Assembly: GCA_021234155.1 (NCBI GenBank)
Contig: JAJEKV010000049.1
Span: 3,749,487 to 3,813,486, forward strand
Reading direction: 5' to 3'
Origin: Isoetes taiwanensis
Lineage: Eukaryota > Streptophyta > Lycopodiopsida > Isoetales > Isoetaceae
Length of the DNA: 64,000 nt
Shown here: one piece after another, positions 1-12,059 of the stretch
Position numbering within the stretch: the first letter of the stretch is position 1
How the letters are laid out: the number at the start of each line of letters is the position of its first letter
The notes under the pieces: model-generated
The model's database searches: none
The model's input: only the letters and a program-made list of their open reading frames with translations
Told to the model about the DNA's origin: nothing
Translations under genes and position numbers: made by a program

Positions 1-2242
1 CTTCTGCCTTTTCTGGTGTTTCGGATGGATATGGTGTCGCCACAGACATGGCTGCTGCAATGGCTGCCATGGCTGGTAGGGTAATTGGTGCCGCGGCCAT
101 AGCTGGTGGGACAAGTAGTAACGGCACAGGATTAGGGCAAGGGCAAGGGCAAGGACATGGTGGAAATAATGGTGGGGAGGTATCAGGTTCTGTACCCAAC
201 TTGTTGTCTGGTCAAGGGTATTACACCGTTGAATCGCTAGAAGGTGGAGCACAGGATTTTTTGCATCAATTCAGTTCAATGGCAGCAGGTAGTCAAGATC
301 AACAATTAGGAGCAAGCCCAGGAAATGGTTTAGAACTGGCTTCAGCCAATGGAGGCCATGAATATGGGCAGAAAGTAATGGCAGGTTATTCTTCATCTTA
401 TCATATGCTTATGCCACACCTAGATATGGAGCAGGCACGTCTTATCCCTCATGCATTTGCCAATGGATTGCATCTTCAACATCCTGGACAGCACGTGCAG
501 GCTGGCCATCATCTGGGTCGGATGTTGCCCCTGGGGTTATATTCTCCGATAATTCCTGATCCATCTTATATGTGGCTGCGTGAGCGGGAATTGGAGTTGC
601 GCCGTCGGCAGCTTTATGATTATCAGATGAGCAGGGATAGGACAAATTTTATGCGGAAAGATACTTATCATCAGGATGTTAGTAATATGCTTTCCTTTTC
701 TCTGAACATAATTCATATATGTTGCATTTTATTGGTGCCATATGTAAGTCTTATTTTACATGTCTTAAAGCGTGCTTGTCTAGAACTTGAGGAAGGTAGG
801 TTTATATGTGTTGATGATATAAACCAAAAGTCTATCCTGCTTGTTTTTTCATTCCTATTCTGGTTTTGAAAGAACTGTTGGAGTCTTCTATTTTGGTTTT
901 CAAATAGCTTTTTGAGGACTGTTGGAGCCTGAATTCAGCAACTTGTCAAATTTTGAGTTGCTGCTTATGCAGACTCTGATCCTAACTGGAAGATTTGATT
1001 CTCAAGTCTCTTGGGGAACACATGGACTGTTAACAGACATGTTCGGAGAAGTAGTGTGGTGCATGGTCTGATTTGACAGTCCTCTTGTTGGCCAATCACT
1101 CTGGAAGCAAGTTCAAAGGAACCATTTAATACCTTAATTGTTCTTCTTGATCTATTAATGCTTCAAATTAGTTCGTCTATGATTAGGGTTAAAGGTCATG
1201 AACTAAGTTCACAGCGATAAGTAGAGTTACTTTTATCTTATAGCATGCAGTGTCCGATGTCATTCATGTACAGTTTGTATTACTCATGGCTCATGCCAAT
1301 CATTTGAACAATAGTATGCAGTCTAAACTCCTTTTTTGCATCTTTGCATTTTGTGATTTAAACTTGTTAATTTCTCTTAGTTTAGTCATGTTGACCGGTA
1401 CTTTTTAAAATTTCTGAATCCTTTTCTTCCAGAAATTTCGCTTGCGGAGAAAAAAGGGTAAGTTACCACCAAAACCTCAGTCTGAGCCAAAGCCATGCCT
1501 TGTTGGCCCGGAGGGGCCAGGCTGGTGTTCCATATGTGAAGTTGACTGCAATACACTAGATGTTCTAGAACAACACCGTGGAGGTAAAAAGCACAAGAAG
1601 CAACTGCAGAAGTTGGAAATTGGCGCACTCCAGGTACACAGTAAAAGAACTCAAACTGGGAGTGCTCAAGATGTAAACACAAATGTTGGAGCAGGGGACT
1701 CCATATCTAATAACAGTTCCTCGCAAACAGGAAAAAGAACTGGAGAAATTGAGTCAAGACAGCTGGCAAAAAGGCCACGCCATAGTTCTGATATCCATTC
1801 TACTGTAGATACAGTAGACGGGCTACCTGTGTTAGAAGTATGTGAAGCATGCAGCATTTCTTGTAACAGTGCAACTGTAATGGATTCGCACCTTAAAGGT
1901 AAGAAACATGCAGCTAAGTTGAAGAGATTGCAAGAGGAAGCTCAGCTTGGCAATCAAGAAGCAATCATAAAGCTTGCACTTGTGGAGGAGAAAACCATTT
2001 CTGTGAGAAGGGCTATGGAGAAGGAACAACATGCTCCAAGCTTAGGTGAATCTAGCATGGCATTAGTAAGCTCTATGGAATCCCGTGATAATGGACAGGA
2101 TATCAGTTCATCAGTGGAAGAACACCTTTTGTATTCTGCATGGAAGAATGCAGGTTTGACACAGTTGGACACGCTTCAACCAAAACCATCTCATAGTTCA
2201 GTTTTAATAGAAGAGCTTTACCCGGAAAGAGAGGACAAGTGA
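1..2242 (+). CDS. U1-type (zf-met) double C2H2 zinc-finger protein, 5' end outside window
   Basis: Two exons are read: 1-677 and 1433-2242. The intron has donor GTTAGT at 678, acceptor TTCCAG before 1433, and phase 0. The frame is open from base 3, so the true start may lie upstream; the first visible ATG is at 48, giving at least 479 residues. The N-terminal half is low-complexity (Ala-, Gly/Gln-rich) and ends in a charged segment rich in Arg/Glu/Leu before the splice junction. Exon 2 opens with a basic patch (RLRRKKGK). It then has two fingers with spacing C-x2-C-x12-H-x5-H: one starts CSIC and ends GGKKH (about 1530-1595), the other starts CEAC and ends KGKKH (about 1840-1910). This spacing and the GKKH ending are typical of U1-like/zf-met fingers that bind double-stranded RNA or RNP proteins. 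I infer a nuclear RNA-binding protein; the exact family is not recognised. Stop TGA at 2240. Confidence 0.75.
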
Positions 2243-2814
2243 AGAGACGCAGCAACTACATGACTAGAGAATGTAGATAAGATGGGCCAGTTCGTCGTTT
2301 GTAGGTTGTATTATATGCCTAAAATATTCCATAAGGCTGTTGAAGCTGGCCATTAAATGGTAAAAAGAATTCACAGTGCTCTATTATTGTCTTGTAATAT
2401 TCATTCAGCTATTCAGCGTGCAAAGACCATTTCTGAAAGGGAATTTTTTTGCCAAGGGAAACTTTTTACTTCAATCTTTGGCAATACAATCACTTCAACT
2501 AATGGAAAGTCTACTGAAATTCAATGGAAATATATTATTGGGAATATCATCTGATGTAACTTTAAGTTGGAATGTAATTGACATACAATTTTTTCTGTTC
2601 CGGATCTCTCAAAGTATCTCGATTGTGAATGGAAGGATGCAAATTTGTTATCAACAAACCTAGTTTTAGCATCTGAAAATTTAATGGTTGTGGTTTGTAT
2701 ATTTCTATATTTTTTCTGTATGCTTAAAGATTATTTTAGGTTATATTCCATTAGTATACTTGTACTTGGATATATATTTATGTGCTAAAAAACATTATAA
2801 GTTGTATTGTAGTT
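2243..2814 (+). other. 3' flank / probable 3' UTR of the zinc-finger gene
   Basis: AT-rich sequence after the stop codon. Short reading frames here have no coding character. About 2460-2640 has a diverged direct copy at about 3840-4060, reported in the findings. No canonical AATAAA is placed confidently. Confidence 0.4.
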
Positions 2815-3080
2815 TGAGATTTGAGATAGATATACAATGTTTGAGATAAATACTTTTTACATCATACCACATGATAGCTTTTAGATAGATATTCCATGTA
2901 TTCCACATATGAATAGATAGATAATACTTTTTACGTCATACCACATGATAGCTTTGAGATAGATATTCCTTACATTCCAGTTTAGAGATAGATGATACTT
3001 TTTACGTTAGTTATTCCATGCATTCCAATTTGAGAGACATATAGATAGGTGATACTTTTTACGTCATACCACGTAACAGC
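2815..3080. repeat. Short tandem array with GATA-rich spacers
   Basis: Four occurrences of a unit beginning ATACTTTTTACRTCATACC (about 2848, 2926, 2995 and 3052) lie 60-75 bp apart and are joined by TAGATAGATA-type spacers and ATTCCATGYATTCCA stretches. The third copy is cut short after TTTTTACGT. The last copy runs on into a body (CAGCGTCCCATA...GGGACATATGG) that also occurs at 8640 and 58601. Confidence 0.6.
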
Positions 3081-3130
3081 GTCCCATATAGGGACATATG
3101 GCGTTCTCTTAAACGTCCCAAGAGATGAAA
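3052..3130. repeat. Dispersed short element, copy 1
   Basis: The body reads TTTTTACGTCATACCACG, then AACAGCGTCCCATA, then GGGACATATGGC and CGTCCCAAGAG. Related copies are at 8640-8715 and 58601-58690. A simple-sequence tract (GATA-like) lies directly before it. Confidence 0.5.
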
Positions 3131-3340
3131 GACGTGAACACAAAATCTCTGGATTGTTAACTCAAAGGACTAGCCACCAAACCATCGAAAAATGGATAGA
3201 TCTTAGCCATCTCTAAAATAAACATTGCAACAGATACTGGCACATGGAATAGCCTAACATGATTACAAAATATGAGTAGCATACGAAAAACTTTAGTTTC
3301 TCTTTAGATGTTACATAATTATATCTCAATGGCTTTTGCC

Positions 3341-3462
3341 AATCTTAATCATAGATTAGCTTCTTCAAACTTAGAAATATTATCTAGTCATTAGATTAGC
3401 TTATTCAAACTTAGAGACTTGTTTAAATTTGAAGAAGCTAATTATATCCCATGATTAAGATT
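3341..3462. repeat. Imperfect hairpin (foldback) of about 120 bp
   Basis: Left arm 3341-3372 (AATCTTAATCAT, then GATTAGCTTCTTCAAA) pairs with right arm 3425-3462 (TTTGAAGAAGCTAAT, then ATGATTAAGATT) with a small bulge. The loop holds a further direct near-copy of the left arm. It could be a very short MITE or a transcribed hairpin; no target duplication is clear. Confidence 0.5.
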
Positions 3463-3839
3463 ATATGTTTAGATAGTGCCTAGATTCATATACTTGACAT
3501 TGTACATTGTATCTCTGTGTTGAATAAAATATATCCAAGATACAAAACGATGCTTAGAGAGAGGGAATTGTTAAAAAGAGCTTCTCTAAGCAATTGTTTG
3601 TGAATATGCTGGGCCATTAGAGGTTGTATAATTTTGCTAAAGCTTCATGCTGATATTGATGTCGACATATGGGCTTAACGCGCTTGCATTTGTAACAACT
3701 AGAATCAAAGTTTAGGTGATGAAGCTAACATTTTTGGACCAAAGAATTTACAGGGCAAGTACAAACATAAGGTCAATTCGAATCCTCGAGCCTCTAAATC
3801 TAGGCTTGTACCACAGATAACTTACTGCAACTTCAAGAG

Positions 3840-4060
3840 GTTCAATGGCAATGCAATCACTTCAATTAATAGAAAACTCTACTAAAATTCAATGCTTATC
3901 TTCGATATATCCTATTTGGGAAATTCATTGGGTAATACCTTTCTCATTAAGTTAAACATTATAGATGACGATGTAACCTTCAGTTTGGATGTAGTTGGCA
4001 TTAAACTTTTCTATTCAAGTTCCTTCTAATTATCTCAGATCATCAATGTCTGGATGCATG
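3840..4060 (+). repeat. Diverged direct duplicate of the zinc-finger gene 3' region
   Basis: By eye, the segment around 3845-3895 (AATGCAATCACTTCAATTAA) and 3970-4060 aligns with 2475-2640 (AATACAATCACTTCAACTAA and following) with scattered substitutions and small indels. Confidence 0.5.
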
Positions 4061-7000
4061 ATACGGTGTATAGGCATCATAGACATAGGCGCAAAATACT
4101 AGTAGCAAAATCTATTTGGAATATCCTAGAGGAAAAGGTGAATTCACCAGGGTTACAATTCATAAGTCAGGCTCTACTTTTATCGTGCAAATATAATAAA
4201 GTATCGGTATAAGTTGCCCTTCTATGGTCGCTTTTCAATGGGTCGCCTAGTAAAATGTGTGGATTTGCCACCGATTTAGAGCTGTTACGAGGAAAGATTT
4301 GACAACATGCTAGGGACCAATCAGATTCTCTTAGACATTTATCCAATAGAATGGGTACAGCCTAAACGCATTGCTTTTCAAATAGTCAGAGCATGAACTT
4401 TGTGGAGTATCTTGAAAAAAAGGAGAGCAATTGTCTTTTACAAAGAACACCTCAAGCACGCAATTGTTGGATGTTATTGTGATGTGTTTAGAAAAATACA
4501 AATGTATACATGATTATAAGGCTACCCAGAAGGACATGGTCTGGGGAACGTTCATTGAATTCTACTGGTTATCAATCCTCAATACTATGTATACGGTTGT
4601 AGGTTGACTCTAAAGCAAACTCATGAAAGGAATGTGGTGAAAAACTTTGTGACATGGATTGGAGAGTAGAGACAATATACAAGTTGGTTTGCATTAGCGG
4701 GTATGATATGTTATGATAGATGCTCATCACCTTGAAAGCACATTGATATTGATTAATTAGATGTATATTGAAGAGAATTTTTAATCACAACATAGAAACA
4801 CTCTAACTGTCGTATTAAATAAGCTTCCAAGGCATGTCAGTGATGCATAGTATATGCATAGCTTTTTATGGTAATTGGACAAGAATTTTTTCACACCCAT
4901 ATGATCCAACATCTTTGTTTATCTATGGAAAGGAAGTGAGGCATCTTTGTCTTAACATCTTATCAGAATCACTCCCAAATAATACTCTATGTCCAATTAA
5001 ATGGTGCTGAAGCTTTTTGCAATTTTCGTTAGTCAAATGATTAATAAGATGATTAATCATGTCGTCCTTGATGATCTTGTCATCCAATGATGATCTTGTC
5101 GTCCTTAAAAAAAAAATGATTAATAAGATGAAAGAGCGAATGAATTAAATGGAAGAACTATTAGCTTCTAAATAAATTACTCAATCATATATAGTAGTTC
5201 AATAGGCTTGGGGCAAAGGGGATTGTTGCTTTATGTTGTGAAGATGGTATAGCAAGATTCAATCATATAGCATTTGCATTTTAAGATTTAAACATGGGCA
5301 ATAAAATTCTATATCTACAATGTCAAAGCAACATATAAATAACTATCGGGAAAGCCATATCAGCAACATTATATATCATGTCTCTGATATTGACATATTA
5401 GTGGAGACAATTTAAATGCATATGTGTAGATTGTGGCAATGGAAACACAAATACCGCTAGAATACACCACATATACAGATATATGTATAGGGGCTCCGCA
5501 TATAAAAAATGAACCAGAACAAGGCTTCCCATATGAATCTCTTTTGCCTCATCCATCAAGAATCCTAAAAATAAAAATTTGCCAACATTAACCCATAAAA
5601 AAATTGGAAGAGCTGCTCCAAACAACAACCTATATGGCAGTGCTGCGCTGCTTTGAAAGCCATCAAAGGACAACGGGCATGTACATGAGCTTCTCACTAA
5701 GGCCGTCAAATTCCACCGAAAAACTAAAAAAAAAAAAGAATTTGGAGTGCTCCTTTAAAGCTTCGTCCAAAGATCCTCAGTGAAAAGGAGCCGACATAAA
5801 AATAGAAATTTGCTAGGAATAGAACTTCACTCTAAGAGTAAAAATTTTGCTTTGGCCCCGCATAAGAATTTGGTCGACGATTTGTGGTTTATAGTGCCAA
5901 GAAAATCCGTATACGCTTAAGTTGCCCTTGCCATATCATCTTCCTATGGTTTTGCCATACTGATATGCCTTCTTAACCTTCTAAATCTTAGGTTATAAAT
6001 ACATGCTTCTACAATTTCAAAACATTATTCTTCCACATGTATTTCCTTTGGAGACTTTAGTGGACCTTAAGTATGTCTCTCCCATTGGTGCAATCCATGT
6101 TTGATTCTTGGAGGATGCTTTCTATATTTGAGAATTGCTTTGGGTAGTAGAGGTAAATACCAATGATTTTGAATTTTTTGTTTCCTGGTGTGGAATTTGA
6201 TTTCTGTGGTCAATTTAGAAATCTTGTTCAAAGATTACGTTGTGCTTTTCCTAATGGTGGATATCCAAAGGTGTATTTTTGTAAAATTGATTTTCAATGG
6301 TACTGTTAAATTTTTTTACTTCTAATAGTAAACTCCCCCTTTGCATTATACATATCATGTTCCATTATACAAATACGATATTCATATTTCATTTTTACAA
6401 GAATCTTAAGTCCAACATGGTGTATTTAGTAATTTTGTCTTGTGTCTCTAGTACTTTTATATGTCGTGTATTTTGGCCAACATTTGTCTACTATGAGATT
6501 TGCCTATTATCCCCATGAAAGAGCCCAGACAACTCTCTCTTGAGTCTGAGCTCTATGTAGATATCCATATCTTTGATGATGGTGTTACATTTTATGTGGA
6601 TTAGATTATGGTCTATACGATTATTTATTGATTTAGTGGCATGTATCATTCACTACAATAGTAGGGCATGGACGATGAGAACTAGACCATGAGATCCCAT
6701 TCTAATCGATGTGTCAGCGAAGGAGGACTCATGTGACACAGTGCCAAGAGGACCATAGAATATGAGGTATTGTCATACTTGTATAAAACCCAACATGTTG
6801 GCAGAACTTTAACACTCGAGTTGTCAGGCGATGGACCAAAAATGGTGCATGTGCACAGTTCACTTTAAAATTCATATAAAATCAATGGCTCAAAATTCAA
6901 TAAAACCCTTCCTAGAATTTCATATATGGTAGTCATATTCCATATGAAAAATATCTAAAAATCTATCTACCTCCATTCTTGGAAGTTATGTTTAGGTGAA

Positions 7001-8630
7001 TCTAAGGGGGTCATGCCAAGACTGCCTTATATTTACATAAGGTAAAACTGTCTTAATGAAATACTTTTTTCGATTTTTTTCAATATTTTCTTATTTATTT
7101 ATGCAGGCTAGAGAGTACAACACAAAAAACTGCGCCCCATTCCAAGGTATGAGAAGGAAGATAGGGTTCATCGAACATGACAGGGTCAAAACTGTTTTCT
7201 GTCTTCTGTAGACCAATAATTATTTTAACATGAAATTAGAGATCTATATTACCAAGGAAGGCTTGCATCCATAAAAAAAGATATAGCTAATCACGAAAGA
7301 TGATCTACATGCACTATTATTATAACCTACAATACTTCTGGCAGCAAACACAGTAATAAGTTTATGATATCAAGAGAAAAGTAGATTTCTTTGTGTTTTT
7401 TGCAATATATGACATCAAGAACCTCTATGCACATGTATTATTATATGTGAGTTGAAAAAGAGTGTTATCTTAATTACATGATTCAAATTTTGACAAGTCT
7501 AAGTATTGGCCATTAATGGTCCATGGATATTTATATTTAAATCTTGCAACTACTATGTCACTTTCACATCAAATTTGAGATCTATGTTGCCAATGAAGCC
7601 TTGCATTCATAAAAAATATAGCATTTCCTAAAAGATGAACTATATGTACAATTAGCATACTTAAACTCCAAAATCGTGTAATAACAAACACAACCAAATG
7701 TAGAGAATGCATGATTAACTACTACATATAGGTTGATAAAATTATAAGCTACGTAAATATAAGTGTAGTGCATAGCGTGCATCTTTTATTACCCTTTTAA
7801 AGATGATATACGAGTTTTATTAAATCATTTTAGATTTATTTTTGTCCTGAATTCTATATAAGAGATTCTTTAGTCAACATTGAAATCATTATAACTTATG
7901 AATGCTTCAAAAAAACATCGAACTATAGCCCTTAGAGTCAACAACTTATGATCACAAGAATTAGGCCAAAACTTATAATAGGAAAAGAGAAATAATTCAT
8001 ACCCTCAAACAGCTCTTTTGAGGAAAATTGGGTATGGCGGCTTCATCTAATGTCATATAGAAACTTGGAAACATATAAATCAATATGTTTTATCATAAAA
8101 AAACATTTGCTTTTGATTTTGATTTTAGCAAGGTTTGGACCCCTTTGTGCTAGAAAATATGAAGAATGCAATCTGGACTAGTACAAAAACTGTTAACTTG
8201 TATGAGGTTTGAACAATTACCACAAGATATGGGCGAATCCATTGGTCATGAAATTCTTCTAGATCATAAAGAATCAAGTGAAGATCCAAAAGGTGGTGGT
8301 AGATTGCAAAATGGAGAAGTTCCTCTCTAGATATATGGGTTTAAGTGGGAGAGGTACGATGGACCAATTCTGGTCCATGGACCACAGATGGTCCAGTGGA
8401 CAACTCTAGTGTTAAAATTCCATAATACTGCTTCTACTAAAACATTGTCGTCATCTTGTTAGTTGCTCCTTTAGAAACAACCTTTAGCTGTTTTGGGCGT
8501 CGAGTCGCCCATCCTTGGTTTATTTTTTAGCCCTTAGAATATCTAATTTAGAGTCCTTTACATTCGAATTAGCGATGGCTAAAAAAATTTGAATTGATTT
8601 GGAATTTTAGCTCAAGAAGGCTTGTTTTAA
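4061..8630. other. Intergenic, nothing recognised
   Basis: AT-rich sequence with only short random reading frames on both strands. I see no domain, no RNA gene and no clear mobile-element end. Confidence 0.5.
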
Positions 8631-8639
8631 TGCTAGATA

Positions 8640-8715
8640 GATAGGACCTTTTACGTCATACCGCATGACAGCATCCCATAGGGATATATGACAGTCTCCT
8701 AAATGTCCCAAGACC
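8640..8715. repeat. Dispersed short element, copy 2
   Basis: CCTTTTACGTCATACCGCAT, ACAGCATCCCATAGGG and AATGTCCCAAGACC match the copies at 3052 and 58601. It is preceded by TAGATAGATAGG, again a simple-sequence tract. Confidence 0.55.
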
Positions 8716-8734
8716 ATAAGTATTACAGAGTGAT

Positions 8735-8900
8735 GATAATATGTAGCATAATAACAGGGGGTTTCTTTTGTATTTTTATACTATTTTTCCTATGGTTTTG
8801 CTATGATTTGGTGAATGTATCCGATGGAGTGTACTAATAAGTATTTCTAGAGTGCGCATACCTGCTGCATTGATTTTTTGCTCTTTTTTAATGGTTAGCA
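8735..8900. repeat. Dispersed repeat shared with 37430-37570
   Basis: AATATGTAGCATAATAACAG, GGGGTTTCTTTTGTA, CTATGGTTTTGCTATGATTT and GTATTTCTAGAGTGCGCAT have close counterparts in the same order at 37430-37570. Family unknown; an LTR or MITE end is possible. Confidence 0.5.
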
Positions 8901-11297
8901 CCCATGTATTTGTCTAGATGTACAAGAAAAACATATCTACAACCCTCCCTTTGCATGCAGGAGTCGAAAGGGCATATTTTAGGGTTCGAGGCAAGGCCGA
9001 CCCCTTCGTGGCTTCTACGGAAGAGGGCCCATGACAGGAAGAGCTGCAGAGTGGCAGGCCGGGCCTGTGTTGGTCTTGTCGGATGGAGGATGGGACATCA
9101 TCGATTTTTATCATAGCTGCGAAGTCTCAATTTTAGTTGCAGTTTTTTTTCCTCAGCAGGTTTCTTCTGCTCAAGGAGGTTCGAGTCTTCTTTTACTCTG
9201 GAATGGGCATAGCTAAAGGGGAGAAACCTATCCAGATCCTCCAGGTACACCGTTTTTGAAGTCTTGGGCAGTTTCTAAATGGCAGAGCTTAAACATATAG
9301 CGATGGTTTTGAATCTGGTAAGAGGCTTCAAACCTAAACCTTGCTTCATTCTTTTGGTTTCCATGCCCAACATGAAGCCTACTTCTCTCTTCGAAGTTTT
9401 GGATTGGATCAATTCGAGCGAAGAGTGAAGCGAGATAATTTAACATGTCGGTTTTATAGACCGTATCTCATCGAAATAGCGGTTTGCAAAGAAGCATTAG
9501 TGGTCATTGTTTGGAGTTGTTGGAGTGCAGCGCTTGGAGAATCTATTGTTGCGGATGCATGGCCATCATCATTCCCTATCGGAATTGTATAATCTCTTAT
9601 CTCCCTTTGCAGACTCTTGCTTGAATTTGAGCATACAAATGGTTTAACTTGGGGTTTAGCACATGAGGAGATATGTTGAAGATGTGATAGCTATTTGCTA
9701 CCATTTGAGTAGGTATGGGTCGGGCTTCAAGTTTCGAGCCCACTTTATAGAGAGGCAGGTTGGTAGGATCACTCATCCATCTCACACTCACATGACCGGG
9801 CATTGCGTTTGTTCTCGCCTATTTTAAAGGCACTAGACGGAGGGTCCGAGATATCGAGAAATCTCAAAGACATTGATGCGCGGACTTTGCGGGGACTGAT
9901 TCTAATAGAAGTTTAAGCGCGGTATGTTTCATAATCACAAAAAAGTAAGCCCTTAATCGGTCTCCATACTATAGAAGCTGAATTCAAAGCTTTGTGCATG
10001 GAATGAAAGATGTTAATTAGTGGAGAGAAGAAGAGACGCAGATAATAAAGACCGACCAAAAGATTATATATTCCATTAACCAACATTGCTAACAAAAGAA
10101 ATGCTCTGGCTGCATCATTTGTATCAAGGTCTTCAAGTTACAAATTCCCATATATGTTAATGACTCAGGTGCCATTAAGCTAACAAAGGATCCCAAGTGC
10201 CATCCCCGCTACCAAGCATTTGGATACTTCAGTCATTTTATTGAGGGAACGGTGGCGTCTTATATCTCCACCGCCATATTGTGCCGCCAAGCATTTGGAT
10301 ACTTAGGGTCATTGGGAAACTTGACTTGACATGATTCCATGGAAGATGGCATGACAAAACGACTTCTTGTTGGTTCTAAGTTTTAAGATATGAAGCACCT
10401 CTTTAGAAAGAAGACACTTATCTCAGTTTTTTCTTTTCTCGTTTTAGATTAGAGTTCAGTTTCAGGAGAGAGAAACCTCACGCTAACATGATGACTAGAT
10501 CTTTGTGTTTCGATAAGGTTGCAGATTTTTTTTTTCCAACGTTATCTTTGGGGAAATGTGAAAGCATAGAAATCAAGAAGATGTTGGGCTCATTTTCATT
10601 GGATGTAATTTGGATCCCATGGTTAATTTGTCAAATCCGTGGTTGGACATTACGGCACTTCAAGTGGCAATAAAGATTATGTCAAGGATGTAACATTGCT
10701 CGAACAACAAGAGGTCACAACCTCCAAGTATTTGTTTTACGGTATCCTACCACAATTTTGCCTCAACAAAGACAATTTCTATATGAATGGTGCGATTTTA
10801 CAAAGCATGACAACATGCAAGGTACAGACGACCGATTACCTAGTTACTTGACATCATGAAATAGGAAGGGCTTGGTGAATCAAGTCCACGACATCTCTAT
10901 CTCATCTATGCACAAACCAAAGGCGTATATGAAGGAGTATTGGAAACAAAGTCGAGGAAAAAAAGTTTGCACGTGTATTTGCTAAATATTAAGCGTAATG
11001 TGCTTCGTTCTAGAGCGGGGAAAGGCCTTCAAAGTTTCTTCAACACCAAATGCATGTTATTGAAGGCATAACAAGCTTGCTTATTCATGTGTAATTTAAT
11101 ACAATCTACATTATTTGTGAGCAATGCTTCCAATGGAACATGTCATTCTCACGGAATCTCATATGTTTTTCCCGCTAATAACAAACCTTGCTAATATTTA
11201 TTGAATGAAAAACAACTATTGGTTCAACAACATATTCAAACAAATTTCATGCAATATGTGTTTATTTGCTAATTTAAGTTAAGTGTTCTATTCGTTT
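8901..11297. other. Intergenic, nothing recognised
   Basis: A moderately GC-rich patch (8950-9900) has short reading frames on both strands that resemble no family I know. The rest is AT-rich without visible structure. Confidence 0.4.
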
Positions 11298-11770
11298 AGG
11301 GCCGAAGGGCCCAAAATTTTTCAACAAATAACTACCATGAATATTAGTTAACATAAACTATTACATTCAATGGTTTTAAATTTAAATCCCCTAAAACCCC
11401 CTTTGGTTTGGGTGCATATTCACAGGGGGTTACGAGGGGCGGCGAGAGCCCCTAAAAACGCATACAATACATGTATAAAATTAACACCATTAAGTACATT
11501 CGCTGAAACCTTATAGTATTTAACAAACTTTAATATACAGTATACAAAAACTTGTACATGCATACCCCACAAACGAGGATCGCTGCGTACGGTCCAGATC
11601 AAGGAATAAAGGGCAAATATGCCCATCCGACAGCTCTCGATGCCCGGAGTAACCCCCCGTGTGAATATGCACCCAAACCAAAGGGGGTTTTAGGGGGATT
11701 TAAATTTAAAACCATTGAATGTAATAGTTTATGTTAACTAATATTCATGGTAGTTATTTGTTGGAAAAAA
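11298..11770. mobile_element. Foldback element FB-A
   Basis: Long inverted arms (about 11317-11450 and 11632-11770) enclose a loop of about 180 bp. The arms share, in inverted order, AACAAATAACTACCATGAAT, ATTAGTTAACATAAACTATT, TTTAAATTTAAATCCCC and TTTGGTTTGGGTGCATATTC, with only a base or two of indel. There is no coding capacity. A second copy is at 39590-40075 with the same loop. The left flank GGGCCGAAGGGCCC is also shared with that copy, so the element may extend past the arm on that side. Confidence 0.8.
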
Positions 11771-12059
11771 TGGAGCCAGTACTTAAGTCGTAACTATTTC
11801 AAAATGAAGATAGCTTATTTTGGAAGTGAATGTTACAAATAAATATTTGGATTGAGTTGAGCTTAATTTATCATCCACGAAGACCTTGAGGCAAAACCTT
11901 AATGTAAATAGACTTGTAGAGAAAGTATATAAGACTTCAATGGCTCTCCGATTTGGCAACATTCGCATATTATATTTTCACACCCCTCACAACCCCATCT
12001 GCCTGTTGCAATTCTGAGGCAGTGTGCACTAGTACAAGTGGACGCAATCGTTCTACACA

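Noticed and set aside
5398-5709. 103-codon minus-strand frame
   Set aside because: Isolated, AT-rich surroundings, no motif, no splice context; looks random.
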